NCBI GenBank assembly: GCA_900696465.1
Contig: CAADGE010000042.1
Coordinates: 106,946-170,945, forward strand
Direction of reading: 5' to 3'
Origin: an uncultured Planctomycetota bacterium
GTDB taxonomy: Bacteria > Planctomycetota > Phycisphaerae > UBA1845 > UTPLA1
Length of the DNA stretch: 64,000 nt
In this document: positions 1 to 8,106 of the stretch, one piece after another
Position numbering within the stretch: position 1 is the first letter of the stretch
Layout: each line of letters opens with the position of its first letter
Notes under the pieces: generated by a model
The model's database searches: none
What the model was told of the DNA's origin: nothing
What the model saw: the letters and a program-made list of their open reading frames with translations, nothing else
Program-made: the position numbers and the translations under genes

Positions 1-37
1 ACACCCGAACGAAATCGCTGCCGCGAAGTCTGACTAC

Positions 38-658
38 ATGCGACGGGGCTTTGCGGCATTGGCCATGATCCCTCCGTCCGCACTATCGAGCACCACCCTC
101 GCCCAGGCAGTGCCGCCGACATCGCCGCGCGTTGATCCCGAGCCGCCGCGCAAAAGCTCAAAGCCCGAAGTGCAAACGCCCGAATCGGTAAGATCGGTGA
201 CACCGCGGCGTGAACCGGAAAAAGCCGAACCGAAAAAGCCCGAACCGACTACGACCGAGCAACCGTCGCGAAGAGTAACGCCGAAGCCGGAAGTCTCGCC
301 ACGAGATGCACCCACGCCCGCAACGCAACCGGAGAGAGAGACGCAACGAGCGCAGCAGGAGACCCAGGACCAGCGAGGCGATTACCTCGTAGTCCATACA
401 CTGAGTCTTCGCGATCGGCGATACCCTCGCCTGACCCGGACCGTCGACGGCATCACCATCCGCCTGCGCGACACCGATGACGACCTCGAGGTCGATCTGG
501 ACCTCTACGACGGTGAACGCCGCATTCAGAAGGTCCGCGAGCTGGAGCTGGGGCGATCCCAGACGTTTCGCGGCCGGTCGGGAGAGTTGTATCGCCTGAC
601 TGTCCTCGGCATTCATCACAAGTCACGAACCGCACGAATCGGCGTCCGCCCCGCATAA
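38..658 (+). CDS. Exported hypothetical protein with Pro/Lys-rich linker
   Basis: Not recognised. The first 24 residues (MRRGFAALAMIPPS...TLAQA) resemble a signal peptide. They are followed by about 90 residues rich in Pro, Glu, Lys and Arg, a typical extended linker, and then a globular C-terminal part of about 80 residues beginning near GDYLVVHTLSL. That part is rich in Asp and Arg and alternates in a beta-like way (ITIRLRDTDDDLEVDLDLYDGER). The protein is probably periplasmic or surface-associated. The frame stays open back to base 2 without a stop, so the true start could lie outside the window and the gene may be cut by the window edge. No good ribosome binding site is seen before the ATG at 38. 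Confidence 0.55.
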   Translation: MRRGFAALAMIPPSALSSTTLAQAVPPTSPRVDPEPPRKSSKPEVQTPESVRSVTPRREPEKAEPKKPEPTTTEQPSRRVTPKPEVSPRDAPTPATQPERETQRAQQETQDQRGDYLVVHTLSLRDRRYPRLTRTVDGITIRLRDTDDDLEVDLDLYDGERRIQKVRELELGRSQTFRGRSGELYRLTVLGIHHKSRTARIGVRPA

Positions 659-814
659 TGGAATGTCATCATTGTGACACCTTCAGCTCGCAGTGATCGT
701 GCCACACCTTCTCCATGCATTCAGGAATCGACGCACACCGCCCCGCGCGGACCGGCTGTCAGGTTCGATCGCAAGGTGGTAGAATGGGGCTTGCGTTTCA
801 AAAGGGAGTAGCAC

Positions 815-1591
815 ATGCACACCCCGCCCCGACTCTATCGTGACCCCTCCCAGGAAACATGGCGACTGTTCCGCATCATGGCGGAGTTCGTCGAGGGCTT
901 TGAGGCAATGAGCGGCGTCGGCCAGGCCGTCAGCGTCTTCGGCTCGGCCAGAGCCGGACCCGACGAACCACATTACCAGCAGGCCGAACGACTGGGTGCG
1001 CGGCTTGTCGAACGCGACTTCGCCGTCATCACCGGCGGTGGGCCCGGGATCATGGAGGCCGCCAACAAGGGCGCCTTCGTAGCTGGCGGCACCAGCGTCG
1101 GTCTCAACATCACGCTGCCGCACGAACAGGAGGCCAACGCCTTCCAGAACATCAGTCTCGAGTTCCACTACTTCTTCGTGCGCAAGGTGATGTTCGTCAA
1201 GTACTGCGTCGGAATGGTCTGCTTCCCCGGCGGCTTCGGCACGATGGACGAATTCTTCGAGGCCATGACCTTGGTTCAGACCGGCAAGAGTCCCGTCTAT
1301 CCGGTCGTTCTATTCGATTCGCGATTTTGGCTGCCGATGGTCAAGTACTTCCGGGAGACCATGCTCGAACAGTACCGCACCATCTCGCCGGGCGACCTCG
1401 ATCTCTTCAAGGTGACCGACGACGTGGATGAAGCCGTGGATCACTTGCGAGTCTGTGTCAACCGCGCGTTGGCTGATCTGCGTCACCCCAGCGATGCCGA
1501 GGAGGTCCGAATCCCATACGAACAACGCATCTCCGGCGAAGGTACGCGATACGGCCGACCTCCCAGCCGCCGTACCCTTGGCCCGATCTAG
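815..1591 (+). CDS. LOG family (TIGR00730) nucleotide phosphoribohydrolase-like protein
   Basis: 258-residue Rossmann-fold protein of the LOG / lysine-decarboxylase-like family. Members hydrolyse cytokinin riboside 5'-monophosphates or other purine nucleotides to release the base. The family signature PGGFGTMDEFFE is present near residues 139-150, and the nucleotide-binding region reads VITGGGPGIMEAANKGAF near residues 72-89. The ATG at 815 follows GGGAG at a good distance. The N-terminal 30 residues are longer than in minimal LOG proteins. It stands alone between non-related genes. Family membership is firm; the substrate cannot be told from sequence. Confidence 0.88.
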   Translation: MHTPPRLYRDPSQETWRLFRIMAEFVEGFEAMSGVGQAVSVFGSARAGPDEPHYQQAERLGARLVERDFAVITGGGPGIMEAANKGAFVAGGTSVGLNITLPHEQEANAFQNISLEFHYFFVRKVMFVKYCVGMVCFPGGFGTMDEFFEAMTLVQTGKSPVYPVVLFDSRFWLPMVKYFRETMLEQYRTISPGDLDLFKVTDDVDEAVDHLRVCVNRALADLRHPSDAEEVRIPYEQRISGEGTRYGRPPSRRTLGPI

Positions 1592-1657
1592 AGAGACATC
1601 CGCCGACGCGGCCTGTCGATCGACGATGTTCGCACACTCAAAGCGTGCGCATCGCCG

Positions 1658-1990
1658 CTACCATTTCTTAAACACGAAGAAACCCGCGGCGGCGATCAAG
1701 CCGAACCCGACCAGGTAATTCCACTTCAGCGGCTCCTTGAGATACACCACCGAGAAGCCACAGAAGACAAGAAGCGTGATGATCTCCTGAATGGTCTTCA
1801 GTTCTGCCGCCGTGAAGTACTTGTGTCCCCAGCGATTAGCGGGTACCTGGAGGCAATACTCAAAGAACGCGATGCCCCAGCTGGCAAGCACGACCACCCA
1901 GAGATCGACATGCTTGAATCGCAGGTGTCCGTACCAGGCAATGGTCATAAACAAATTGGAGAGCAACAGCAGCGCGATGGTGATAACCAT
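1658..1990 (-). CDS. DMT family small membrane protein (DUF486)
   Basis: Small four-helix integral membrane protein resembling the DUF486 family, related to small multidrug and DMT transporters. The ATG at 1990 gives 110 residues, matching the family's usual length. The open frame runs further upstream to 2140, but that extension is polar and unlike the family. Helices appear at about 1-20 (VITIALLLLSNLFMTIAWYG), 28-48, 66-85 and 90-108. The conserved part includes EYCLQVPANRWGH and the PLKWNYLVGF segment. Transport substrate unknown. It is convergent with the LOG-family gene; the 3' ends are 66 bases apart. Confidence 0.85.
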   Translation of the reverse strand: MVITIALLLLSNLFMTIAWYGHLRFKHVDLWVVVLASWGIAFFEYCLQVPANRWGHKYFTAAELKTIQEIITLLVFCGFSVVYLKEPLKWNYLVGFGLIAAAGFFVFKKW

Positions 1991-2169
1991 GTCTACGTTC
2001 CCGGGGTGCGATGTCCCGATTTCTGACTCGATCCGTCCTCGCAGGCAAGGTAGATGGCCGGCGACCGTCATCGCAGCGGCGATAGTCTGCGCGCCGACAA
2101 CCGATTCCTGCAATGCCTCCCGTTCATCGGGCTGCCTCATGCACCAACCAGACTGCGGCCGCGCCCTGG

Positions 2170-2197
2170 TTGCCCCAAACGCGTTTCGAGCTAGAAT
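2170..2197 (+). promoter_or_regulatory. Candidate sigma-70 promoter of tmRNA gene
   Basis: TTGCCC (2170-2175), a 16-base spacer and TAGAAT (2192-2197) stand about 50 bases before the mature tmRNA 5' end. Transcription would begin near 2204. The leader then contains a perfect 8-bp hairpin (2210-2217 with 2221-2228, loop GAT), which would be removed when the 5' end is processed. Confidence 0.45.
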
Positions 2198-2248
2198 CTC
2201 ATCATCGAAGAATGACCGATGGTCATTCGTCGAAACCTTCTAACGTCC

Positions 2249-2597
2249 GGGGGCGATCTGGCTTCGACCGGGCAAGTTGAGGAGATGGTGGCGTGCCGAG
2301 GTTGTCAGGCGGCCTCGTTAAACACCTGGCAAAAACTTACGTGCCAACTCTCAGTTGAGCATGGCTGCCTAAAACGGCTGCCCGTCGAACCGCCAACGCC
2401 TGCTAGGTGGGGAGACGGTGATTAGCAGGCTGGCTGTTTCCTGCTGCTCGGCCGGGAAACAGCGAGAACTTGTCGAGCTGGACGCCGCTGGAGCTTGTCG
2501 ACCGGCGACGGCGGCGTTGACGACAAATGATCGACTACGCACGTAGAGGCCGTTTCTGAAGTGCTTCGGGACGCGGGTTCGATTCCCGCCGCCTCCA
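2249..2597 (+). ncRNA. ssrA: Transfer-messenger RNA (tmRNA)
   Basis: tmRNA rescues stalled ribosomes by acting as tRNA and mRNA in turn. The 5' end (GGGGGCG, 2249-2255) pairs over 7 bp, with one G-T, to CGCCTCC at 2590-2596, followed by discriminator A at 2597; CCA is not encoded. A classic T arm is present (stem 2573-2577 / 2585-2589, loop TTCGATT). The 5' region reads CTGGCTTCGACCGGG, the conserved tmRNA D-loop-like start. A tag reading frame begins at GCC 2343 and runs to TAA 2370-2372, giving ANSQLSMAA, which ends in the small apolar residues expected of a ClpXP degron. Length 349 bases is normal. The opposite strand here opens false reading frames. Confidence 0.95.
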
Positions 2598-2971
2598 TTC
2601 AAGGTGCCACTGCTTCGGCACCAACTGTCGTAGAGCAGCCCGAGTTTGCGCCTTGTTGCGCCGCTCGGCGCGGTTGGACCGCGTACCGTTGAGATCACGC
2701 GCCTGCCGTGTACAAAGTCTGCGGTTCATCGAACGCGCCGCGAAGCACCCAGACGATTCCTTTCTGAACGGCGTAAAATGCTCGAATTGCTCCGTTCCGT
2801 CGTCGAGGAGACGCCCTGCCGTGTGGCCTGCGATGCCGACCGCAAGTGGCTATCACTTGATCTCAAAGCGCATAATAGAGGACGTAATCAGGATTCGACG
2901 CGTTATCGACCCAGAATCCGGACTGCTCCGATCTAACATCACCGAGCGGGTATAAAAACCCCTCCCGAGTC
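2598..2971. other. Gene-free stretch after tmRNA
   Basis: About 375 bases with no convincing gene. Just after the tmRNA a hairpin GGTGCC-N7/8-GGCACC (around 2603-2623) could help define the 3' end, but no T run follows it. The short open frames here have no ribosome binding sites and no recognisable products. Its right end leads into the promoter at 2972. Confidence 0.5.
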
Positions 2972-3000
2972 TTGACGCGCACGTAAGCTTTTGGTTATAA
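2972..3000 (+). promoter_or_regulatory. Sigma-70 type promoter for the 3106 lipoprotein gene
   Basis: TTGACG (2972-2977), exactly 17 bases, then TTATAA (2995-3000). This is close to the vegetative consensus and stands about 100 bases before the start codon of the downstream exported protein. The A+T-rich spacer end (CTTTTGG) also fits. Confidence 0.7.
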
Positions 3001-3105
3001 AAGAACAAGCATAATGGCGGGGATACCTTGAAGCGAATGCTCGTGGCCGGGGGACTGCCCGCAGGTTCCCCGACTCGAAACGAAATACGTACCGGAGGAA
3101 GAAGG

Positions 3106-4302
3106 ATGACGATTCGAAGCAAGCTCTTCACGTTCACCGGGCTTTTTGCCGCGGCCGTGGCACTCGCCGCTGCCTGTAACACCCTGCAGAACCTCGGTGA
3201 TGCCGGCGGTACGCCGCTGGCCCCGACGGGAAGCGCCGCGGAAGTCTCCCAGGGTCGCAAGAATGCCGCGCTGACCATCAACACGAACCCCGGCAACCTG
3301 CTGCGGTTCGAGCTGCGTCAGCAGAACCTGGCGGACCCCACGCAGCTTCGCTGCGACCCGCTCGGTAACGGTCCCGGTAACCCGTGGGACGTCGTTGTCG
3401 GCGCACTCTTCACGCCGCAGTTTTTCAATCTACCCATGGAGTATGACTACGTCGGCCTGATCGGCGAGACGGGCTATGCCCTCGCGCTGCGCGTCCCGGT
3501 CGAGCCCTTCCTGCCCGCATTCTTCACACAGATTGAGTTCAGTCTGCGAGCGGTCAACCCCTGTGCGAACGGTCACATCGCGGCGCCGCTCATCGGCTAC
3601 CTGCCCACACAGGCCGACTTCCCCTCCAACGACGATCTGGCTGCTCGCCGCAGTCTGATCAATCTCGCTGGCGGCGACGTCGCCTTAATCGCACACGGGA
3701 TCAACTTCACCTTCAACCCGACCAGCACGACCGCGACGATGAACTTCCTCGGCCCGACCGGCTGGCTGGTCTTTCTGAGAGACAACGCCTTCCGCAGCGG
3801 TCGCTTCTACAACATCAGCGGTGCGCTCAAAGGTGCCCCACCTGCCTTCTTTGACACGCCGAGCCCCAATGACGACGGCTTCTTCGAGTCCGTCCAGGTC
3901 AACGGCGACAACTTCGACCTGCTCAGCGAGCCCTTCGGCAACACCTCAGGCGTGCCCAACGTCTTCACCTGCCTAGGTGCACCGACGCCCGGCAGCCGCT
4001 ACGCCTTCGTCGATCTTTCGAACTTCGACGAGAACTTCGCCCCCGGCAACGGTGAAGGCGGTGGTGCCTTCATTATCCGCCGCGAGGCCTTCTTGGGCGC
4101 CGCCCTGGTCGTGAACCCCAACGTCCCCGGTCCGGCTCCGGCACCGGTCGGTGCCGGCGATACCATTCCGCCGCTGCCTTCCGGCTACAATGAGCCGATC
4201 ATCATCAACATTAACTGTGCAAACGAGACCGACAACTCCTTCAACGGTCCTCCTGGCGTCCACGAGATCGGTTGGTCGATCTTCTTCATCCACGGCTACT
4301 AA
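3106..4302 (+). CDS. Putative exported lipoprotein, unknown function
   Basis: 398-residue protein, not recognised. ATG 3106 is preceded by CCGGAGGAAGAAGG, a strong ribosome binding site, so the longer frame opening at 3028 is not used. The N-terminus has basic residues, a hydrophobic stretch (LFAAAVALAAAC) and a Cys at about residue 25. The sequence before it is AAA rather than a perfect lipobox, so a lipoprotein is likely but not certain. The rest is rich in Asn, Pro, Gly and aromatic residues with few charges, suggesting a beta-rich secreted fold. Single-gene unit: good promoter at 2972 and a strong terminator at 4354. Confidence 0.75.
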   Translation: MTIRSKLFTFTGLFAAAVALAAACNTLQNLGDAGGTPLAPTGSAAEVSQGRKNAALTINTNPGNLLRFELRQQNLADPTQLRCDPLGNGPGNPWDVVVGALFTPQFFNLPMEYDYVGLIGETGYALALRVPVEPFLPAFFTQIEFSLRAVNPCANGHIAAPLIGYLPTQADFPSNDDLAARRSLINLAGGDVALIAHGINFTFNPTSTTATMNFLGPTGWLVFLRDNAFRSGRFYNISGALKGAPPAFFDTPSPNDDGFFESVQVNGDNFDLLSEPFGNTSGVPNVFTCLGAPTPGSRYAFVDLSNFDENFAPGNGEGGGAFIIRREAFLGAALVVNPNVPGPAPAPVGAGDTIPPLPSGYNEPIIININCANETDNSFNGPPGVHEIGWSIFFIHGY

Positions 4303-4353
4303 GCCGGGTAATGGTCACCCGAAGCATCGGGTAGCCAGCCATGCGGATTTCTA

Positions 4354-4390
4354 CGGGGCGTGTCCTTCCAAAGGCACGCCCCGTTTCTTT
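4354..4390 (+). terminator. Intrinsic terminator
   Basis: A 9-bp GC-rich stem (4354-4362 with 4375-4383, CGGGGCGTG / CACGCCCCG), a loop that extends the stem with CCTT/AAGG, and then GTTTCTTT. It closes the lipoprotein transcript. The convergent kinase gene ends 20 bases further on. Confidence 0.85.
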
Positions 4391-4410
4391 GCGCCGTCGT
4401 TCGAGGATCG

Positions 4411-7305
4411 TCAGCCATCCGTGGACGTGTCGCCTACCGATGCTTCACCTTCGAGCAGTCGAAGCCGCGATTCACAATCTGCCTGAAGTATTTTCATCTC
4501 TTCGTATTCATACAGCCGATCCCGCGTCAGTCGTCCCGCTGCCTCCAGCTCGTCGAGCAGTTCACCGGTCCGAACAAAGTTCTCCCGGGCCGCTTTCAGT
4601 TGCATGAGTTGCTCTTCGCGGCTCAAATCGCTGGCGATGGCCAGCGCCAGTTGCACCATACCCAGTTCGCCGTAGGCATAGGCCTCGTCGTGCGCCGCCA
4701 AGGCATCCACACGATCCGCCACCGCAAGGCGCTGAAACATCGCGAGCGCCTCGCCAGCCGGCTCAAGGGCCTCCCGCGGACGATTCAACCGGTAAAGCGT
4801 CTTGGCGATTCGCTGATAGCCCAGCGCCAGGTCGCGCTGCAGTACGATATAGTTCGGGTCAGCAGCGACCAGTTCCTTCAACTGATCACGATAACGCTCA
4901 AAATGCAGCAGCGCGTCTTCGTGCCGGCCCAGCCGCTCGTAGGCATCGGCTACTGTAAAGTCATTCACGGCCAGGTTTCGACGCGCCCGGGCATCCGACG
5001 GATCCGCCGCGATCATCGACTCCCGCACTGCCCGCGAGGCGAGTATCAGCTGGAGTCCTTCCTCCTTTCGCCCAAGTCGCATCAGGTTGCGCCCGATGTT
5101 GCTGCGCGTGGAGGCAAGATTCGCCTGGTAGCCCGCGTGCTGCGGCGCTTGTGCCACCAGTTGCTCTGAAATCGCAAGCGACCGGACCAGCAGCTCATGG
5201 GCCTTCTCGTCGTCGCCCATGTGCGCGTGGATTTCGGCGATGCGATCAAGAATGATGCTGTGGTTGCTCATCGCGTGCAGATCGCCGGGGTTCTTCTCCA
5301 GCCCCGCCGCTACGTATGCCTCATAGCGGCTGAAGCCCTTGAGGGCCTCCTCGTAGCGACCCATCGCCAGTTCCATTCGCCCCAGGTTGGCATGACCAAA
5401 CGCCACCGTACGCGCAGAATCCGGATGCTCGGGAAACCTCGCTTCCAGGGCTTCCATCGTCTCGAGATGCTTTCGCAGATACACGATGGCTTCTTCGGTG
5501 CGCCCCATTGCACGAAGCGCGTTACCGACGAGCTCTTGTGAGCTACCGACAACTGACTGGGCCTGTGGATCGTCGGGTTTCATCTTCACCAGCCGCTCCG
5601 CCAGCGCCAGTGCTCTCTGATAAACCTCCAGCGCCGTCGCAGTGTCACCAAGATTCGCCTGGCTTGCCTTGCCCAGAATGCTCCCCAATCGGTGGTATCC
5701 CTCAATCAGCTCGTTCAGCAATTCTGCCTCCTGACCCGTCTCTGAAGAAAGCTCATCGAGATAATGAACCGCAGTGCGGATGATCTTCTCTCGCGCCTGG
5801 GTGGCACCGGACAGCATGGCAATCTCGTCATAAATATCATGGATAAAAATCCGTGCGAGCTGGCGAACATCTTCAAAACGCCGCTCTGCGAGTTGCCGCT
5901 GGACATTCTCCGCGTCCCGCGCCGCTTGCGATTCCTCCAGCAACTGTTCGGTAAGTTGACGCTGCTGCGACTCACGCAGCGCGAACCAGGCCATTCCAAC
6001 CGCACCCAGCAGCAGCGTGCCGAAAACGGCCGCCGCCCCGCCCACCAGCGCCTTGTTCCGCTTTGCAAATTTCCGAAGCTGGTACATCGCGCTCGGCGGA
6101 CGCGCGATAATCGGTTCATCGTGCAAGTAACGCCGGATGTCCGCCGCCAGCTCCGCCGCCGATGCGTAACGATGCGCGCGGTCCTTTTCCATCGCACGGG
6201 CGACGATTGTTTCGATGTCCCCGCGAAAGATCGTATTAATCGAGCTGAGCCGCGAAGGTTCCTCCTCCTGAATCAACCGCACCGCCTCGGGAATTGAGCA
6301 ATTCCGCACGTCAATCGGCAGCCGGCCGGCGAGCAGCTCGTAGAGAACAACGCCCAGTGCGTACACATCTGAACGTATGTCCAGCTCGCGCGAGTCGCCG
6401 CGAACCTGCTCCGGGCTCATGTACGGAACAGTGCCGACGAGTTGACCGGCATCGGTCCGCATCGTCACTGTCTGCAGATCGGAATCTGTGGCCCTCGCCA
6501 CGCCGAAGTCCAGCACTTTCGGTTGACCGATGCGGGCTGAATCCTGATCGCGATTTACCGCGTCGGTTGGTCCCGCGGGCGAGCGTAGGGCCGAATTTGC
6601 CGTCGAGGAGTCCGTCTCGTCGACGACCAGAATGTTCGCCGGCTTCAGATCGCGATGAATTACGCCCTTTTGATGCGCGTGATGAACGGCGTCGCAGATT
6701 CGTGCCAGCAGTTCCAGCCGCTGCCGGTTGCCGAGACCGCGATGGCGCGCGTACTCGTGCAGCGGCAGTCCATGGATCAGCTCCATTGCCAAAAAGGGCT
6801 GCTCGTAAGTGGCACCGCCGGGACCGCTCATCTCGGCCACGCCGGCTTCGTAGATATGGGCGATGCCTGGATGCTGGAGTTGACCGAGCACCTCCGCTTC
6901 GTTCTGAAATCGACGGATCAGGTTTCGCGACGTGAGCCCCGGCGTGATGACCTTCAGCGCGATCGTCCGACGGGGATGCTCCTGCCTCGCTTCGTACACC
7001 ACGCCCATGCCGCCTTCACCGATCTTTCGGATGATCTGGTAGCGGCCAATTTGGTCAGGAAGCACCTCGCAGCCGGCAGGTTCGATCTGCTCGGCGCGCA
7101 ATCGCGCTTCGTGTGATACAATCGGCGATTCGAGAAAGTCGTTCTGCGAGCGATTGGCTCCGACGAGTAGCCCATCGACAAACTCCCGCAATTCAGTATC
7201 CGAACCACAGAGCCGATCGAGTGCCGCTTGGCGCTCATCTGCAGAGAGCGGAAGAACCTCCGCGAAGATCGCCTCGGCCGCAGACCATCGATCGTCGCGA
7301 AGCAT
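4411..7305 (-). CDS. Transmembrane Ser/Thr protein kinase with TPR sensor region
   Basis: 964-residue Hanks-type kinase. ATG 7305 has GAGGAG upstream; the longer frame to 7410 would run into the sigma factor gene. After a short N-terminal region comes the kinase domain (about residues 85-380): Gly-rich loop IGEGGMGVVYEA, catalytic HRDLKPANIL, DFGVA, and SPEQVRG in the APE position. Between HRDLK and DFG sits a longer-than-usual insert (DETDSSTANSALRSP...). A single membrane helix (AVFGTLLLGAVGMAWF) near residue 430 is followed by a coiled segment and about 450 residues of TPR-like repeats, presumably outside the cytoplasm. It lies 46 bases after an ECF sigma gene, a pairing typical of planctomycetes, so it probably signals to that sigma factor. 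Confidence 0.93.
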   Translation of the reverse strand: MLRDDRWSAAEAIFAEVLPLSADERQAALDRLCGSDTELREFVDGLLVGANRSQNDFLESPIVSHEARLRAEQIEPAGCEVLPDQIGRYQIIRKIGEGGMGVVYEARQEHPRRTIALKVITPGLTSRNLIRRFQNEAEVLGQLQHPGIAHIYEAGVAEMSGPGGATYEQPFLAMELIHGLPLHEYARHRGLGNRQRLELLARICDAVHHAHQKGVIHRDLKPANILVVDETDSSTANSALRSPAGPTDAVNRDQDSARIGQPKVLDFGVARATDSDLQTVTMRTDAGQLVGTVPYMSPEQVRGDSRELDIRSDVYALGVVLYELLAGRLPIDVRNCSIPEAVRLIQEEEPSRLSSINTIFRGDIETIVARAMEKDRAHRYASAAELAADIRRYLHDEPIIARPPSAMYQLRKFAKRNKALVGGAAAVFGTLLLGAVGMAWFALRESQQRQLTEQLLEESQAARDAENVQRQLAERRFEDVRQLARIFIHDIYDEIAMLSGATQAREKIIRTAVHYLDELSSETGQEAELLNELIEGYHRLGSILGKASQANLGDTATALEVYQRALALAERLVKMKPDDPQAQSVVGSSQELVGNALRAMGRTEEAIVYLRKHLETMEALEARFPEHPDSARTVAFGHANLGRMELAMGRYEEALKGFSRYEAYVAAGLEKNPGDLHAMSNHSIILDRIAEIHAHMGDDEKAHELLVRSLAISEQLVAQAPQHAGYQANLASTRSNIGRNLMRLGRKEEGLQLILASRAVRESMIAADPSDARARRNLAVNDFTVADAYERLGRHEDALLHFERYRDQLKELVAADPNYIVLQRDLALGYQRIAKTLYRLNRPREALEPAGEALAMFQRLAVADRVDALAAHDEAYAYGELGMVQLALAIASDLSREEQLMQLKAARENFVRTGELLDELEAAGRLTRDRLYEYEEMKILQADCESRLRLLEGEASVGDTSTDG

Positions 7306-7351
7306 GATGCGTGCTCCTCGCTTTAACTCGTACCGGCAGCACGCCGGATGC

Positions 7352-7960
7352 TTAGGAACTTTCGGCGGAGTTCCGGTTCGATATCTGCGAATACAGCACG
7401 GCCTTGGCAAATCGCCAGTCGCGCTCCACCGTCGGGACGGATATACCCAGTGCCGCGGCGATCTCTTCCGAAGTCAAACCTGCGAAGAAACGCAGCATGA
7501 CGATTCGCGCTTTCCGCGGGTCGCGCGCTTCGAGCTGCTTGAGGGCTTCGTCGAGAGCAAGGACATCTTCCGTCGGAGCATCGATTGACAGCTCGTCAAG
7601 TTCCACATCGGCGCGGCGAAACCCGCCACCTGCTACGGCCCCGGCCCCGCCTCGTTTCAGACTCGACTTGCGACGTGCCTGATCGACAAGAATCTGCCGC
7701 ATGGCCTGTGCTGCTGCCGCGAAGAAGTGTCCCCGACTGTTCCACGTCGGGTCGTCGCTCCCGACCAGTCGCAAATAGGCCTCGTGGACGAGGGCCGTGG
7801 GCTGCAGCGTGTTGCCGGGCGGCGTACGGCCCATGCGCGATTGCGCCAGCCGTCGAAGCTCATCGTAGACCAGCGGCAGGAGTTCCGAGGCCGCACGCGG
7901 ATCGCCCGCGCTGACCTTCTGCAGCACCTGCGTCACCATGCCGGGAGGTGTATGATCCAT
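7352..7960 (-). CDS. ECF-type RNA polymerase sigma factor (planctomycete sigma-70_ECF class)
   Basis: 202 residues with sigma region 2 (ELLPLVYDELRRLAQSRM... ALVHEAYLRL) and region 4 (ARIVMLRFFAGLTSEEIAAALGISVPTVERDWRFAKAVLY). It belongs to the TIGR02999-like class common in planctomycetes and acidobacteria. It directs RNA polymerase to an unknown regulon. No anti-sigma factor gene is adjacent; instead a Ser/Thr kinase gene follows 46 bases downstream, which in related systems is thought to control the sigma factor by phosphorylation (inference here). On its strand a TATAAT (complement of 8014-8019) lies about 55 bases upstream, a possible -10 box. Confidence 0.92.
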   Translation of the reverse strand: MDHTPPGMVTQVLQKVSAGDPRAASELLPLVYDELRRLAQSRMGRTPPGNTLQPTALVHEAYLRLVGSDDPTWNSRGHFFAAAAQAMRQILVDQARRKSSLKRGGAGAVAGGGFRRADVELDELSIDAPTEDVLALDEALKQLEARDPRKARIVMLRFFAGLTSEEIAAALGISVPTVERDWRFAKAVLYSQISNRNSAESS

Positions 7961-8106
7961 CCTGACACCGAACTGCTTTTAATTGGCCGACCGTCATGGA
8001 ACCCGACGTGCTTATTATAACCACGGCGAGCCCTCGTGCGCCTCGATAATTTCCATGTTACAATCAGCCGCATTGCCGCAGAGTTGAACTTCAGGAGTGA
8101 ACAACC

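Noticed and set aside
1991..2140. N-terminal extension of the DUF486 protein
   Set aside because: Polar, not conserved, and the start at 1990 gives the normal family length.
2369..2729. Minus-strand frames with GGGNRTRVP and RRRESNPRP text
   Set aside because: These are translations of the antisense of the tmRNA T-arm region, a well-known source of false proteins.
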